A stretch of DNA of 64,000 nucleotides from Lasiodiplodia sp. COLG20 (GCA_009801085.1 VNWV01000002.1:4340001-4404000), one strand, 5' to 3'. Shown: positions 22,848 through 35,307, numbered from the stretch's first letter. Made by a program: numbers and translations. Notes: generated by a model not told the origin, from the sequence alone.

Positions 22848-24659
22848 TCCCCTTTCCAATTTTTCTATATTCACATGGCGCTTTGATGCTCTCGGACAGG
22901 AATCGCTTTCCGTGAGAAAGCATCTCTGCCACCCTTCTTCTCAAGTGGTTTCAGTAGCCATATCATATCCATTCTAGCGGCAACCGGACAGCTGGCTCCT
23001 CAAAGAAGCGAAAAGAATCAATTGTGGGGAGGTTGAGGTGGAACATGGCGGGGCAATGGATGAAGAAATGATAGAATGAAAGGGCTTTTTTTCGGAGCTG
23101 GTAGCCACAATATCTGCCCGAATGAATCTAGGCCTTCAGAAAGATACCGGTGGCACTCGCCATAAGGGCTAGACGGTGAGATTGTTTCAAGACCTAGGAA
23201 GGGTTCATAGCTAGGTTTAGTAGGGATGAGAAGGAAGAACTATGACAATCGAATCCAAAAAGAAAAAATAATGAGCAAGAACTCTATTTATGCGTGCCTA
23301 CCGCAGTCCCACGATTGCGTGAAGATTTCGATCGCTTTGTTCGTACAGTGTAGAAGATTCAATCATTTGAAGCTACCTCATTTACGCCCTGGCATGCGCG
23401 TGAAACCCGGTATTTAGAGGAAAGCAAACAAATATCAATGCCAAAAGGAGGGTGGAGGAGTGAAACAAGAACCGAACGGAAGGCAGAGATTGGAGCGCGT
23501 AGGTTGGTTCATGCAACTGGGTGCCGGAGGGGGGGTTAAGGGATGGCATACTTGGAGAGACACGTTCTGTCGTGAGCGTAGGTAGTGCAGGACCTGTTTC
23601 GAGGACAGAGGGACCGGAGATGCACGAACCTAGGTATGATACTATGTGGTGCTTGGTAACGATGGTTGTAGAGTTAAAGTAGAGATATTAAGGGTTATGA
23701 GAACGGACAATGAGGGCCGATAATTCTTCGTACAGGTAGGTCCACGATCTGCAGCTTCTTGCTTTGGTTGTAGAGCTATGCTTTTTTTTATGGGTATAAT
23801 GGTGATGTAGACTCAGCTAAACGAATGTTGTTGGTTCCTTGAATAAGCACATGTATGTACTCATTAACAGGAAGGCAATACCTCTTACAACCCTTCACCT
23901 TTAGATATCTCGACTAGCCGTGATACTCTTATGTCAACAGGAAGTGAGCAAAAAGGGGTGAAGATTTCGATGCGTACTCTGCGAATGAGACATGCATTTA
24001 CTTTTGCATTTACCGCCATTTGCACTGAACCGAAAAAAGACGTGATCCAAAAATACAAGGGACAGATTGATAGACAAAAAGCAGTTTCTTCTTCTCCAAA
24101 AAAAAAAAAACGACTATTTACCTGATGCAGTGCCAAAAGGAGAAGAAAAAGATACGACTAAAGATGAGGAACCGTACAATTCGTGAAGGGACTGATAATT
24201 ACGAAAAGTTGAGCTGAGAGAGACAGGGGGAATCTTTGCTCATCAAGGACGAAAAACATCGCCAAGTACGCCTTTCGCTATTGTGTGTGAGTGACATTTT
24301 TGTGTCGTGCATCGTTTCGTTCCCGTGACACCCCTTCCTAGTAGAAGATATAAACGCCGATGATCCGATAAGAGCGACATCGCATCGTCCTGGAGAAAAC
24401 AAATGATGACGGCCGGGTGGAACTCCTGGTATGGGAAAAGTTGGGCCGAGTACGTATGATGGATCCTTCTTTCCGTCGATCCCACGTCTGCGGCTGAGAT
24501 TTAGTCGAACGCTCCAGAGCCCTCAGGTCAACCCCAGACCTTGCTCGAACAGTCTGCTCTTTTTTCCGCACTTCAATAATCCTGCACACAGTCCGCCCTT
24601 TTGCGACCATCCTCCCGGCACTACGCAGCATTTACACCACATCGATCCCAGGGATTCCA
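22848..24659. other. Convergent interval, eIF2B alpha / GATA repressor
   Basis: About 1.8 kb of AT-richer sequence without a supportable gene; the only open frames are under 100 codons and unlike any family. It contains a 13-nt A run at 24098-24110. The sequence GTGAAGATTTCGAT occurs twice (near 23319 and 23958), possibly a chance or old repeat. Confidence 0.4.
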
Positions 24660-26474
24660 TTACTTCCTCCCATCAGTTGCAGTTCCCTGACTCGCGCCAT
24701 CGACGGTGATAGTTGGCCCCTGGCTTCTCGATTCACCTTCATGAGTAGTATCCAGCCTCTTGATCTCCATCTGCACATCCAGCACCTTCTTCTGCAATTC
24801 TTGCATCTCCAGCTCCAGTCGCATACGCTTAGCGTGTCGTTGCTCGGGGCTCATCTGTGGCGTGGGAGGCGATGTTCTGTTAGTGGAGCCATCGGCGTGG
24901 GTTACTGGGTTGGAAGCCGGAAGGTCTGGGTCAATGTTTAGGAGCTGCGGGATGTTAGACGTCGAGCGTGGGGCATCGGGAAGGATTTCATCATCAACAC
25001 CCACGGATGCCGAGCGTTTGCTAGGGACCGAAGATGCTGGTGATGTTGGATATGGTTGCGGTTGCGGAACAGTCCGCGAGGCCGACGAGGCAGCGCTTTG
25101 CTGTCGAAAATAATTTGTGAAGTCGGCAGGTGGTGGCGCGTATCTCGCAGGCGGTGATTGTTGATTCATCGATGCTTGGAGATGGGCTGCCACTTCTGAG
25201 TCAGAACGTGTATACGAATCAGGTCTGCTCTCCGGGAAGGACTCCTGGGTTGGCGCGGGCGAGACGGCTGCTTGAGAAGGGCTACGCTGGGGCTGTTGGG
25301 TCGGTTGGCCATGCTGCTGGTAGTGTGCTGGAGGGTGCTGGGCAAAGAGGTGGTTCGCAGGTTCGGCCGGGACGGCTGGTACAACTCGTTTCCGGCGCTT
25401 GATCTCTTGCTTCTTCATCTGCACCGGGCGGTGGACGCCATGTAGCTTGTAGTACAGACCACAGGCATTGCAAATTGTGTGGCCAGCCTCGTCTCGTCTC
25501 CAAAGTGGGGTGACTGTGGTCCTACAGTTGGCGCAAGCGGGCACGACGTTCGCGCCGGCCGGGGTCGCGAGATGCTGCTGCTGTGCGGTTTGAGCGCTTT
25601 CTGGCGCCGACCCCTCGCTAACACTGGTCTGTGGGTTACTGGTCGAAGAGTTCACGTGAGCGAGGGCGTAGCGAGCAGTCTTGGAAACGCGGTTGTTGTA
25701 GGCCGGGCAGCCGTTGCAACCCTGCTGGCCACCGGTGCCGTTGCAGCGACCACCTCCAGGACATGTACCAGAAGCCTGCTCGGCCGCAACGTAGGGAGGT
25801 CTTGACGATGCCTGGCATCCCGAAGGAGACTGGCTACGATCATGCGGCTCGGGAGTGCGTTGGCCTGGCTGCACAGACATGGTGGGCGCCTGAGCTAGGT
25901 TCCTCTTCAGATTCGAAGGACGCGACTGGTTCCGCGCCTTCAGGTACAGACCACACGCATTACAGATGGGCTCGCCTGTGGGAGACCTCCGCCACAAGGG
26001 AGTGCGCGTGGTTCCGCAGTTGCTGGGCTAGTTAGAGGCGGGCGGAGCAGCGAAGGAGCCGGGGGAGGCATACCTGCAGGTCTGGCCGTTCATGGGGGCG
26101 TTTGCAGCAGGCGGCCTCGGAGTGGAGGCGCCTGGAGAGGGGGAATGCGTGCGGGGTTGGTGGGGCTGGGGGTTGGCGGAAAAGTGCTGGATGTCTTCGA
26201 GGGAGTGGTGCTCTGAGACTTCGGGAGCTTTGCCACTGGCGTCTGGCAAGGGCCTCTGCTCGCGCTCCGGGGGCATGTCGTGAGGCTGAGGGTTGTTCTC
26301 GCGGGCGGGGGGCTGCTGGTGCTGGTCCTGGGCGTTGCTCAAGGCACGCAAATTCTGCGCCAGCTCGAGCTCCTCCTGCGAGGCATGTCGCAAGACGGCG
26401 TTAGAGTGCAGGGAGTCGTCGGCGGCGGCGGGCAGATCGCTCCGCGGGTGCAGCTGGGCCGAGGGGCCGGACAT
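24660..26474 (-). CDS. sreA: SreA/SRE/Urbs1-type GATA repressor of siderophore and iron uptake genes
   Basis: Iron-responsive GATA factor that represses siderophore synthesis and iron uptake when iron is plentiful. Exons 26474-26074 and 26022-24660 give 587 aa. Finger 1 is completed by the splice ([24 protein letters not shown], about residues 133-157). A central Cys-rich region follows with four cysteines ([19 protein letters not shown], about 220-240), the iron-sensing hallmark that separates this family from AreA or Nsd factors. Finger 2 is near 296-320 ([20 protein letters not shown], then ICNACG). The C-terminus has a short predicted coiled coil ([20 protein letters not shown]). ATG 26474 is used; the frame upstream opens only with TTG. 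A candidate SreA site lies 150 bp upstream. Confidence 0.95.
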
Positions 26475-29400
26475 GGCGGGCAAGCAAGCAGACAGCGAAT
26501 TGTTATTGCGGCATAGAGCGAGGGCGCAGCAGTGGGAGAGGGTGCGAGCGGTTTGCTCGGCGAGTGGTGGTAGGCGAGGTGAGGGTGGAGGGGGCGGAGC
26601 GGAGATGGTTTGGTGATGGTGATCAGATAGATAAATGCGCCGGGGGCGGACACTGGTGGGCAGACGTGGTCGGGGTGGTCTGGCGTGCGCGCGCCTAGGG
26701 CCGGGGAGAGCGGAAGTGGAGCCTTATGGGCACGCTTAGCTGCACTCCGGGCGGAATGACAGCAGGCTGCAGGCGAGCGGGCTCACCTCTGAGCAGGCGA
26801 GTTGCGCTCGCGGTCCAGGTAGGCTAGCCCACACAGGCACTGACGTTGGCGCCCTCTCGCGCCCCTGGCCGTGTCAGCAAATTGCGGCCGCCACCATTGG
26901 CCGCCGAGGAGCGGTGAGGGGCCGCCGGCTGATCGCTTGGCCGTCTGGCAACCACCACCGCCAGCAGCCGCATCCAGCAGCACAGCAAGCTGGGCGTGCC
27001 TTGCGCGACGACCATGGCCCCGCTGCGCCGCTGCACGCCCGTTCGGCGGCGCGCGCAAGCCTGAGGCCGCGCCCCCACCGCGCGCTGCTCTAGGCCTAGT
27101 CGCCCAGACCCTGCCTGAGCCCTACAGCAACACAGCGACTGCGTATTTCGAATATCTTAGCAACAGCTGCGTCGTCACTCGGCCACATTGCTCAACCCGG
27201 CACTGTCGCATGCACGCCTGTTCCCGATATCGCTCCCATCCCTGCGCCGGCCTCAACAACAGGAAAACTCTGCAGAGCTTGCCGGCACCGCGTCCGTAGG
27301 CCCATCAGCGCTTCTTCACGCCCGTGGCACTGCGCTAGCTCGCTGACCAACGCCCGCCTGCTGATTGGGCTAAGAAAATTCCCGATCTCCACCATGCAAG
27401 TCACTTCTAGGCCCTCTCCACAATTGCTTCTATCAAAGCCGCAGAGAGCCTCTTGCTTCTACCAGCACCAGCCACTTCACCGCTCCTCAGGCATGATTCG
27501 CGCGAGACAAACGCGCTCGGCTTCGGCCCCTTCCGCTGCCCACATGGTGCGACTGCTTGACTGCCCATTGCCATGCACTGATCCTGCTGCCTGCCTGCCA
27601 TGTCCGAGGCCGAAGTCCGCGTTGCGTCTCCGACGCCGATTTGGCTCACCTCAAGTCCTCATCCGTTATATCCGGAGGCTAGGTCCGTGATGGCTTGATA
27701 TCGCTACGCCAAGCCGGGTTAGCCATCGCAGACCTCGGCCTGGTGGCTTACAGGTTCATCGTGGGAGCTAGCTGATCATTGTGGAACCTTTATTATCATC
27801 AAATCTGAGAAGCATTCAGAAATGCACGTTTTGCGACACGTTGACCTCATCATACGGCCAGGCTAGTAAGGCTAGCATGACTAGCAGCCCATCCCATCGC
27901 GTCCTGTGACGCGTTGTGGGTCGCTCATGTTGTAAACTTCACTTGGAATCGCGGAATGCTCTGGCACGAAGCGCTGGCGCAAATTCGTGGAACTCGAATC
28001 GCTTCGCAGCGGCCAATTCTAGGGCCTCACCGCGACCCAAACGATCAGATCATATCGAATCAGAGCAGAATGAACGTGCCAAAGACTATCTTCTGCTACG
28101 GAGCTATTGGCAAGTAGTTAGTCGGCGTGGTAGCGTTGAGATTCTTCCTGTTGGGTTAGCTGGCCGTGGCCACGCGGTACAGGCCCTCGGTCTGGGTAGA
28201 CCTAGGACCGCAACTCGCAGCAGCACCGCACTCTTAGCGCGCCATTAACGGGCATGGCGATCCGGCTAGGTGAAACCTTCCTCCCAAATAGAAAATGGGC
28301 AACGGAATTCTTCACGGGAGCCCAGGATCCGTTGCTTCCAACACGGTCGCTTCGCTGATATGTAATCTGGTCACGTTCGACCCACACACACTACGCGATT
28401 CTAACACGCATATCTGTAACCATGCTAGTACAATAACAGGAAACGCTTCGCCGCCGGTCTACATGGTGTTAATGTGCTCATCTGTCGGACATGTTTCCTG
28501 CCTGAACGTTGGAAGCGGGGGAAACGGTCCGGAAGGCTTGAGCCGATGCGAATCCTCCCGCAATCCCCAGCCTACGATTCTTGCTACGTACAACCCTGTG
28601 ATCACTGGAACCGGCACACATGCCGCGTGCAGGGACGCCTTCACTGCGCAGATCTACAAAGCATACGCTTCCTGTTTGCTCCTTCATGCGGCTGCCTGGT
28701 TGAGGGGGAGCCTCCCGATCCCGTTGCACAGCAAATCCAAATCCAGCGTGCTCAGATGACCGTTGAGTCGGATCCACATACCATGTGAAACACCTGACTT
28801 TCAACGCTCCCGCCTCTGCGGATGCATGCAATGCAACGTCGGACGAAAATTCCAAGCCAGCCTAGAAAAGGGGTAAAGACCACGAAAATTTCCAGCGTAA
28901 ACCTTATGCCTGCCAAATAAATATGCTTTGGAACCAATAGAACAGCCTCACTCCAATCAACAACGGCGATGTTGCGCGAAGACAGTAATAGCATTGCTCA
29001 TATCCTCCTCTGCTGGGCTCCTAACCTACCTTCTAAGAGACCTCCTATGGCGCTTATCTGAGTTTTTCTATTGGTGAAGGGTTTCATCGGCATGGGAGAT
29101 TACCCCATCAGTTTTGCCGAGGCCACTGATCAGGAAAGCGGTAAGTTCTAAGGAGGTCGCCTAGGAGGTGGCATGGGAGGAAGTCAGCGGAGGAGATACC
29201 TCCCAGTCTTCCAACTAGAACCAGAACTAGCTATGAGTACTTTTTAAATTTGCTCGCGATTGCGCACAGCGTCTTTCAGCACACCCGTAAAAAGGCGGGA
29301 AGAAGAAGTGATTGTGTGGCATGGCGTACTGCAGGATTTTCTGCCACCTTGGGTACCTCAGATCCAGTACCTACTCGCTCCCATTTCGGATATGTCTAAG

Positions 29401-30082
29401 CTTTCCCTACTAAAACATGTAAAGTCTCTTCTCGTAGCTGATGGCCAGCGTGGATTTGTTTTTTGCTCATGCCATGGGTAGTTGAAGCCATCGTCCGATG
29501 TGGAATTAAAAATTCTACATTCACATTCACACGATGGCTTCTACCCACATATGTTCTTTTTCTAAGGCAGAGCTGGGGCATAGTTACACTATATTCTAAA
29601 GCCCTGCTATTTTTCATGCTAGCCATCGGCTACAGTATTCCTTTAAACGCTATGAGACGATTTACGGATCACCGGGCTGCGAATCATCCCGTACTCAACC
29701 TACGTAGCAGAAACCCTCCGATATGCTTTTCTATCACCTAAAAACAACCTGCCAGAGCTCGAGATGCAAATGGCCAAACTGGGTATCAATTGCAAGTCAA
29801 ACATGTCGCAGCAATAGCGACGTCAGGACCCCTATCTAGACAAAGCAAATACATGGAGTTTCCACGAGACATGGAATCCAATCCAGGCCTCATATTTTCT
29901 TCCTTCCTTCATTGATGCCCCAAACCATGCCGATTGAGGTGCCGTTATTTGTCCAAACGCCATTATTCATGCTCTTTTTGATATCTCCAAAATGCTCCTT
30001 TGCATGAGACGAGCCCTCTTCGCATCGCTTCAAGTCACGCCATCCTGTGCAGCCCAACAGGTGAAATACAACTTCCTCCATA
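26475..30082. other. Long upstream region of sreA, no supportable gene
   Basis: About 3.6 kb. 26475-27700 is GC-rich promoter-like DNA for sreA. 27700-30080 is more AT-rich with short frames only, the longest plus-strand ATG frame being 28295-28759 (154 codons, no recognisable feature and an opposing frame of similar length). Parts near 29020-29220 have partly complementary CCTCC/GGAGG-rich stretches, but I could not define clean terminal repeats. Degenerate repeat DNA is possible. Confidence 0.4.
26622..26634 (+). promoter_or_regulatory. Tandem GATA site in the sreA promoter
   Basis: ATCAGATAGATAA, about 150 bp upstream of the sreA ATG. Its first nine bases differ at one position from ATCWGATAA, the extended SreA-type site, and a second GATAA overlaps it. 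The position suggests autoregulation, but this is inference from a short motif. Confidence 0.4.
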
Positions 30083-30733
30083 TCAATTTTGGTCTTCCCT
30101 GACCAAGAAGCTGGGATCCATCTCGATCTTCTTCCCGAATTTCTGCCACCAATCTTGGAATGCCTTTAGCGGCACAACCTCGACGCCCCCAGGCCCAGCA
30201 TTCCCGGAGAAGCTGGCTAAGAAATTGAAAGCGTTCCCGATGATCCGTTGCGCGAGCAGCTTGACCGCTTCAGGATTCGTTGCCGCGGTGGCGGCCGCAC
30301 CCGCCTTCACCAACTCCATGCCACTGCCGCCGTTCTGGTGCGCCGCCTTCTCCGCCTGCTTGGCCTGCATGGCGGCGTTGACCTGGGCGACGGGCTCGAT
30401 GCTGACGCCCAGCGTGACGGCGGGTATCTGGGCGGGCCCGCCGGCGGCGGCGACAGCCTGGGCCTCGCGGGCGATCTGCTCGAGCCCGTCGACCTTGAAG
30501 ATGGCGCTCTGCTTCTCGTTGGCGACGGCGCCTAGGAAGCGGAAGTCGGGCGAGGGCGGGATTTGCACGTAGACGGAGGCGGCCGTGTCGGGCGGCAGCT
30601 GCGTGCCCGGGAGCAGGAAGACAACGATGTGGTTGAACGACGGCGCCGCCGGCAGCTGGAAGGCGAACTGCGTCCGCGATATGGCTTGTGGTTCGGTGAG
30701 GACGGGACGCCCCGAGATGATGACGCCAAACAT
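30083..30733 (-). CDS. OPI10: Hikeshi/OPI10 family protein (Hsp70 nuclear import)
   Basis: Single exon, 216 aa, close to the usual 190-210 aa. Starts MFGVIISGRPVLTEP, the conserved Hikeshi opening, followed by FAFQLPAAPSFNHIVVFLLP, GTQLPPDTAASVYVQIPP and DFRFLGAVANEKQSAIFKV. The C-terminal segment GNAFNFLASF and FQDWWQKFGKKIEMDPSFL completes the family signature. Human Hikeshi carries Hsp70 into the nucleus during heat stress; yeast Opi10 affects inositol-linked phospholipid regulation. Which role holds here is not visible. A middle Ala/Gly-rich stretch (about 95-150) is less conserved. It is divergent from the Nudix gene. Confidence 0.94.
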   Translation of the reverse strand: MFGVIISGRPVLTEPQAISRTQFAFQLPAAPSFNHIVVFLLPGTQLPPDTAASVYVQIPPSPDFRFLGAVANEKQSAIFKVDGLEQIAREAQAVAAAGGPAQIPAVTLGVSIEPVAQVNAAMQAKQAEKAAHQNGGSGMELVKAGAAATAATNPEAVKLLAQRIIGNAFNFLASFSGNAGPGGVEVVPLKAFQDWWQKFGKKIEMDPSFLVREDQN

Positions 30734-31504
30734 GGTCTCTGTTGCGGGCCAATGGCCTCGTCTTGTCTTCTCGCTGCGAGAGCGCTACTTCTACGCGTGG
30801 GAGAAATGCGGCGTTGCCGATGTATGTTGGGGTTTCGGGCGTGGGCAGTGGGTTGATCACGGCAGCAAGGCTCAGTCTCGGGTGTGGTGTATGCTTCGCC
30901 GGGTAGTGTGCTCGTTGCCGCGGGGTATGGAGGGGTAAATCTCGACGTCAGACTGGTCTACGGCGCTGTGGCTTCACGACGCCGCGCGTCAAGTGGCAGT
31001 TCTTTCGATGTTTCAATTTTCTGCTGGCGATGCTGCTTAGCGGCACGAGTCGCGTGTTTATTATTCTCCGGATTGGGTGAAGCTGCTCCCGGGTTCGAGA
31101 AAATTCGAGCACGGCCATGACGTTTTCTGTCTCAGTTATCGATAAACGAGGGCGGCTTCGGAGAGTCGGGACCGCTTGCGCTCTCATCGCAGGCTTCGGC
31201 GTGGACGGTGCGTGAGCCGGCTCCGTGCGGATGAGATCTCTATGCGAGACCTAGCAAGCGAGCGCTGACCGGAAGTGCTACCGGTTTTCTTTGTTTCGTC
31301 GCGTACGGGGACTACTACTGGCCTCGCGCCCCGCTACCGCGGCTGGTGCGCTTCCTCCGACGTGCTGACGACCTCTCTTTCCTGCGCCCTGATTCCCTCC
31401 TTCCTCGTGCCCCTGAGCTGCTCCAGGACCCTTCTTCCTCCTCCCTCGCTCAACCAATCCCTCCCTGAACTAAATCCATCCGAGCCCGCTAGCGCACGCG
31501 AATC
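30734..31504. promoter_or_regulatory. Divergent promoter, Hikeshi / Nudix hydrolase
   Basis: 770 bp between the two start codons with no supportable gene. It is pyrimidine-rich on the plus strand from about 31370 to 31480, before the Nudix ATG. No specific factor site was recognised. Confidence 0.35.
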
Positions 31505-32721
31505 ATGGAGAAGACTAGCGAGAAGAGCAACATTGATCTGCTCAACGATTGCGATAAGTGAGTCCCACCAGCCTTTTTCCTAAATCGGCCTCTCCTGCAC
31601 GCAACGCACGCTACCCAAAGCTCGGTCGCCCGTGACTTAAACTACCATGTACTGTTCATGTCGTACCATCTGCCGTTTTCTTGGTGGCGTGCCAACCCGT
31701 AGAAGCATCTGATTTTCCTTAACGTCATCGCGCTCTTATCCCTCGCTATTTATAGCCGCGCGCCTTGCTAACCTTCTTCCCCCTCGCGCCAAACAGCTTC
31801 CCCTACTACGAAACCGACCCGGGTCTCTACGATGCCGCGCTGGACCGCCTCTACACGCTGCAGGTCGCCGACGACGACACGATCCTGGGCTTCGTGCTGC
31901 CCGTCGTGGCCGAGGTGCTGCGCGGGCTGCCCGCGTGGACGCTGAGCGACGACGACCGCTCACTGGTGCTGACGCAGGGCGAGGATGAGCGCGAGCGCAC
32001 CGCCTTCGTCGCCGCGACGACGCTGGCCATGCGCCAGACGGGCCACTTCCAGGTCCTATCCGGCTGGCGCGACGAGCTCTACCCCGTCTACGGCCGTGAC
32101 GGCGCCCTGCTGTTCAAGATCGAGCGCGCCGCCAGCCCGCTCTTCGGCGTCGTGTCGTACGGCGTGCACATGACCGCCTACCAGAAGGTCGCCGACGAAT
32201 ACAAGTTCTGGATCCCGCGCCGCGCCCAGACGAAGCAGACGTATGGCGGCATGCTGGACAACACGGTCGCGGGCGGCCTGGCTGCCGGCGAGAAGCCGGC
32301 CGACGCCCTAGTGCGCGAGGCCGAGGAGGAGGCGAGCCTGCCCGCTGACCTGATTAGGGAGAAGGCGCGGGCCGTCGGCAATGTCTCATACTTCCTGGTG
32401 CGGGACGAGCGCGCGGGCGGAGAGACGGGCCTGCTGCAACCGGAGAGCCAGTACGTGTATGATCTGGAGCTGCCCGAGGATGTCGTGCCGAAGCCGAACG
32501 ATAATGAGGTCGAGTCGTTTAAGTTGATGACGACAGAAGAGGTGCAGACGGCGCTTAGGAAGGGAGAATTCAAGCCTAATTGCGCGCTGGTTATGCTGGA
32601 CTTCTTTGTCAGACATGGCATTCTGACGCCAGAGAACGAGCCGGATTACTTGGATATCGTGTCGAGGTTGCACCGCCGCTTCGAATTCCCTACGGTTAGG
32701 TTGCCAGGCGTGTCGTTATAG
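31505..32721 (+). CDS. Nudix hydrolase with N-terminal DUF4743 (thiamine pyrophosphokinase-related type)
   Basis: Exons 31505-31557 and 31797-32721 (intron 239 nt, long for this window) give 325 aa. The N-terminal DUF4743 half contains NFPYYETDPG, RLYTLQVADDDTILGFVLP and FKIERAASPLFGVVSYGVHM. The Nudix box is GGLAAGEKPADALVREAEEE followed by ASLPADL (about 184-210), with the catalytic REAEEE glutamates intact. Fungal relatives are often labelled thiamine pyrophosphokinase-related; members act on oxidised or damaged thiamine diphosphate (Tnr3 N-terminal domain, yeast YJR142W). Substrate cannot be settled here. The short exon 1 is supported by donor GTGAGT and by the phase join that yields DNFPYYETDP. 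Divergent from the Hikeshi gene. Confidence 0.9.
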
Positions 32722-33095
32722 AAAAGAAAGAAGGAAAATAAGGAGTTGTTTGCAGTTGCAGAGAACAAAAAAGCACGTTGCTGGTTCTATTGGTAGCGCA
32801 GGACGCATGGCATGAATAGCGAAGCTGATCTTCTTTTTCTCTGCATACCTATGGGATAATGATTTCCTCTTTGTAATTGCACTTTTCCATGATGCTCTTT
32901 AGGCGCCAATGCTTAGCAGTGGGAAATCAGCGTGCTAGTCCATCTCCAAACGCCATCAATGCATGCCCCGCGTGGCCAGTGGATCTGATATTGCGTCAAA
33001 CTAGTGCAATTTGACGATTCGCAAATGTAGCCAGAGGCCACATGTCGGGAGTATTTTTTAGGACAAAATCGTTCTGCACAGCCGCGCTCCGTCAC
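32722..33095. other. Convergent 3' interval, Nudix / RPB8
   Basis: 374 bp between two stop codons. No gene seen. It holds the two 3' UTRs. Confidence 0.4.
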
Positions 33096-33593
33096 TCATT
33101 TCTTGAGCAGCAGGTAGCAGTAATCGATCCGGAGAGGAGTAAGTTTCTTATACGGTCCGTCGATGTAGAGCAGCAGCCCGCCGAAGGAAATATAGACCTT
33201 ACTGTAAGCAAATTCAATTAGCACCCTATCTACAAACAGGTCCGTTGATCATTTGTAGTATCGCACTTACATGTGATCGCCATCGCCCTCCTCGAACCGG
33301 TAGACCTTGCCGTGGCAGACGTAGTCGTACATGTCAGCGAGAGTGGTCTCGGTGCTGGTGTCGAGCTCGCGCCAGCCCTTCTCGTCCTTGGTGCCGTCGA
33401 GATTGAGGGTGCTGGCCAGCAGGAGCTGCACCGTCTCGCCCTCCTCGATCGGGTACAGCTCCGAATTGACGTCCAGCGTCATGGTGGTCTGCGAGTCGGC
33501 CGACGTGCCCGCCAGCCGGGTCACGCGGTCGTACTTGGCCTGATCCAGCGACGTGATGTGGAACGTGTCCTCGTAGAGCTGCGAGTCCGCCAT
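33096..33593 (-). CDS. RPB8: RNA polymerases I, II and III shared subunit RPABC3 (Rpb8)
   Basis: Common subunit of all three nuclear RNA polymerases. Exons 33593-33271 and 33201-33096 give 142 aa (yeast 146). Exon 1 starts MADSQLYEDTFHITSLD and includes FDI-equivalent TMTLDVNSELYPIEEGETVQ and the LLASTLNLDGTKDEKGW segment. The exon join gives GDHIKVYISFGGLLLYIDGP followed by YKKLTPLRIDYCYLLLKK, the highly conserved C-terminal strand region. The intron (69 nt) has donor GTAAGT and acceptor CAG. The gene is divergent from ELP4 over 346 bp. Confidence 0.97.
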
Positions 33594-33939
33594 TTTGTCT
33601 CTTTATCCTCCGAGGCGCGGGTCTTTTTTAGATGTTGGGTTTGCGATGGATGTTTGCGTGTCGGTCTCACTTCTGGAGGCGGGCGGGCGAGCCTTGGCGA
33701 CCTGAATGGCAAGGTCTTGGGAAGGGGAGATGGGGCGGGTGGGTGTGGGTTTTCGCTTTGTTTTGCGCGGGTGTGAAATCTGCTTGCGCCGGAGGTGGAT
33801 GCGGGATGCTTCGACAGCCAGGGCGGTGGCAGAAATTCTTCGCGCGCTCCGCAAATCCTCCGAAAATCATGGCCGCTTCTGACGCAACATTTTCTCTGGC
33901 CTGACAAGCCTCTGCCCCGCTGTGCTCAACATCATCCAA
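33594..33939. promoter_or_regulatory. Divergent promoter, RPB8 / ELP4
   Basis: 346 bp between the start codons of two transcription/translation housekeeping genes. No gene fits inside. I recognised no specific element beyond GC- and GT-rich stretches. Confidence 0.4.
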
Positions 33940-35280
33940 ATGGCCTTCCGAAAGCGCAACGTGGGCATCAATCGCGTGCCTACGGGCTCAGAGCCGTCGT
34001 CTCCCGCAACAGCACCGAGCCAAGCGCCTGCGAGCATACCAGGCATACGTCCGTCTCCGGTCGATGGCCGTCCTACGACATCTACTGGCACACCTTCGTT
34101 GGACGGGATATTGGCAGGGCATGCTGGTTTCGCGCTTGGCTCTTCCTTGCTAATTGAAGAAAGCGGAACAACTGACTTCGCCGGCGCGCTGCTCAAGTAC
34201 TATGCTGCAGAGGGTGTGGTTCAAGGGCACAGGGTGCATGTGGTTGGGCTGGGGGAGCCATGGGGACGAGAGCTTCCGGGCTTGATCGGTGTCGCAGATG
34301 GCGAGACAGAGATGGCACCAAACGGAAGCAAGAAGGAGCGCATGAAAATAGCGTGGAGGTATGAGAGGCTTGGCGAATTGGATGCGGAAAAGCGAATCGG
34401 GGGCGCAAGAGGTGTGTGGGAACCTACTGCTTCTTTTCCTATGTTTGTATATATTCTTGAATGCGAATTTCACCACCAGAGACCTGCTCGATCCAGAACA
34501 GTGAGCTGATTCGTATGGTTGAGTACAGGGCCAGCTGAGCGAGCACCGCCAAGTGCTTCTGCTGCATCGCCAGCGCCTCAGGATGCGGCCGCGCCGCCTC
34601 CATTCTGCCACAAATTCGACCTCGCCAAGCGACTAGAGTTTCCAGCTGGAACCTCGATCAACTATATTCCGTTTCCGTACCAACAGACCTCGCCTTTTGC
34701 GTCCATCCTCCAGAATGTCTCCTCACAGCTCGCATCGAGCCCAGCCACGACCATTCACCGTCTTCTAGTACCGAGTCTACTCTCGCCGGCGTTGTACCCG
34801 CCCCACTCAAGCCAGCCGTCTTTTCTTCTCCAATTCCTTCACGCACTAAGAGCGCTGCTGCGGAAGTACGCGAATAGACTAACAGTCATGCTCTCACTTC
34901 CATTGGAGCTTTACCCGCGAAGCTCCGGATTAGTGCGGTGGGTAGAACTTCTCAGCGATGGAGTTCTGGAGCTGCAACCTTTCCCGCACCTGATGGATAC
35001 CTACGGCGAGCTGGCATCGTCGGGTGCAGCAACGGCGAGCGAGGAAAGACCGCAAGGAATGCTTAGGGTGCATAGGCTCCCAGTGTGGCATGAGCGCGGA
35101 GGAGGTGGTGGGGGCGTGGCTGGCGTTGGAGACGACTTGGCGTTTACCCTAAGCAGGCGGAAGTTCGTGATCAAACCATTCAGCTTGCCGCCTGTAGAAG
35201 GCGACACGGAAGCGCAAGGGGCGCTTGGAGCTGAAGGCGGTGGCGGTGGGAAGCAGACAAAGGTTGATATTGATTTCTGA
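33940..35280 (+). CDS. ELP4: Elongator complex subunit Elp4
   Basis: RecA-like ring subunit (Elp4-5-6) of Elongator, which modifies wobble uridines of tRNA. Exons 33940-34411 and 34529-35280 give 407 aa. ATG 33940 is the first ATG in frame; the frame upstream starts only with GTG. Family segments are the opening MAFRKRN, TGTPSLDGILAGHAGFALGS, LLIEESGTTDFAGALLKYYA and VQGHRVHVVGLGEPWGRELP. After the intron come FCHKFDLAKRL, the LVPSLLSPALYP block and RKFVIKPFSLPPVE. Exon 2 starts with a Pro/Ala-rich linker, and a Gly-rich run sits near the C-terminus. It lies close to SEN34, another tRNA-maturation gene. Confidence 0.95.
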
Positions 35281-35307
35281 GAGACACGGAGATAACCGGT
35301 GCGGATC

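Noticed and set aside
28295..28759. 154-codon ATG frame in the gap upstream of sreA
   Set aside because: No recognisable feature, an equally long frame opposes it, and composition does not look coding.
29020..29220. Possible inverted repeat or small transposon with CCTCC/GGAGG arms
   Set aside because: Arms match only over short stretches and I found no target-site duplication or clean ends.
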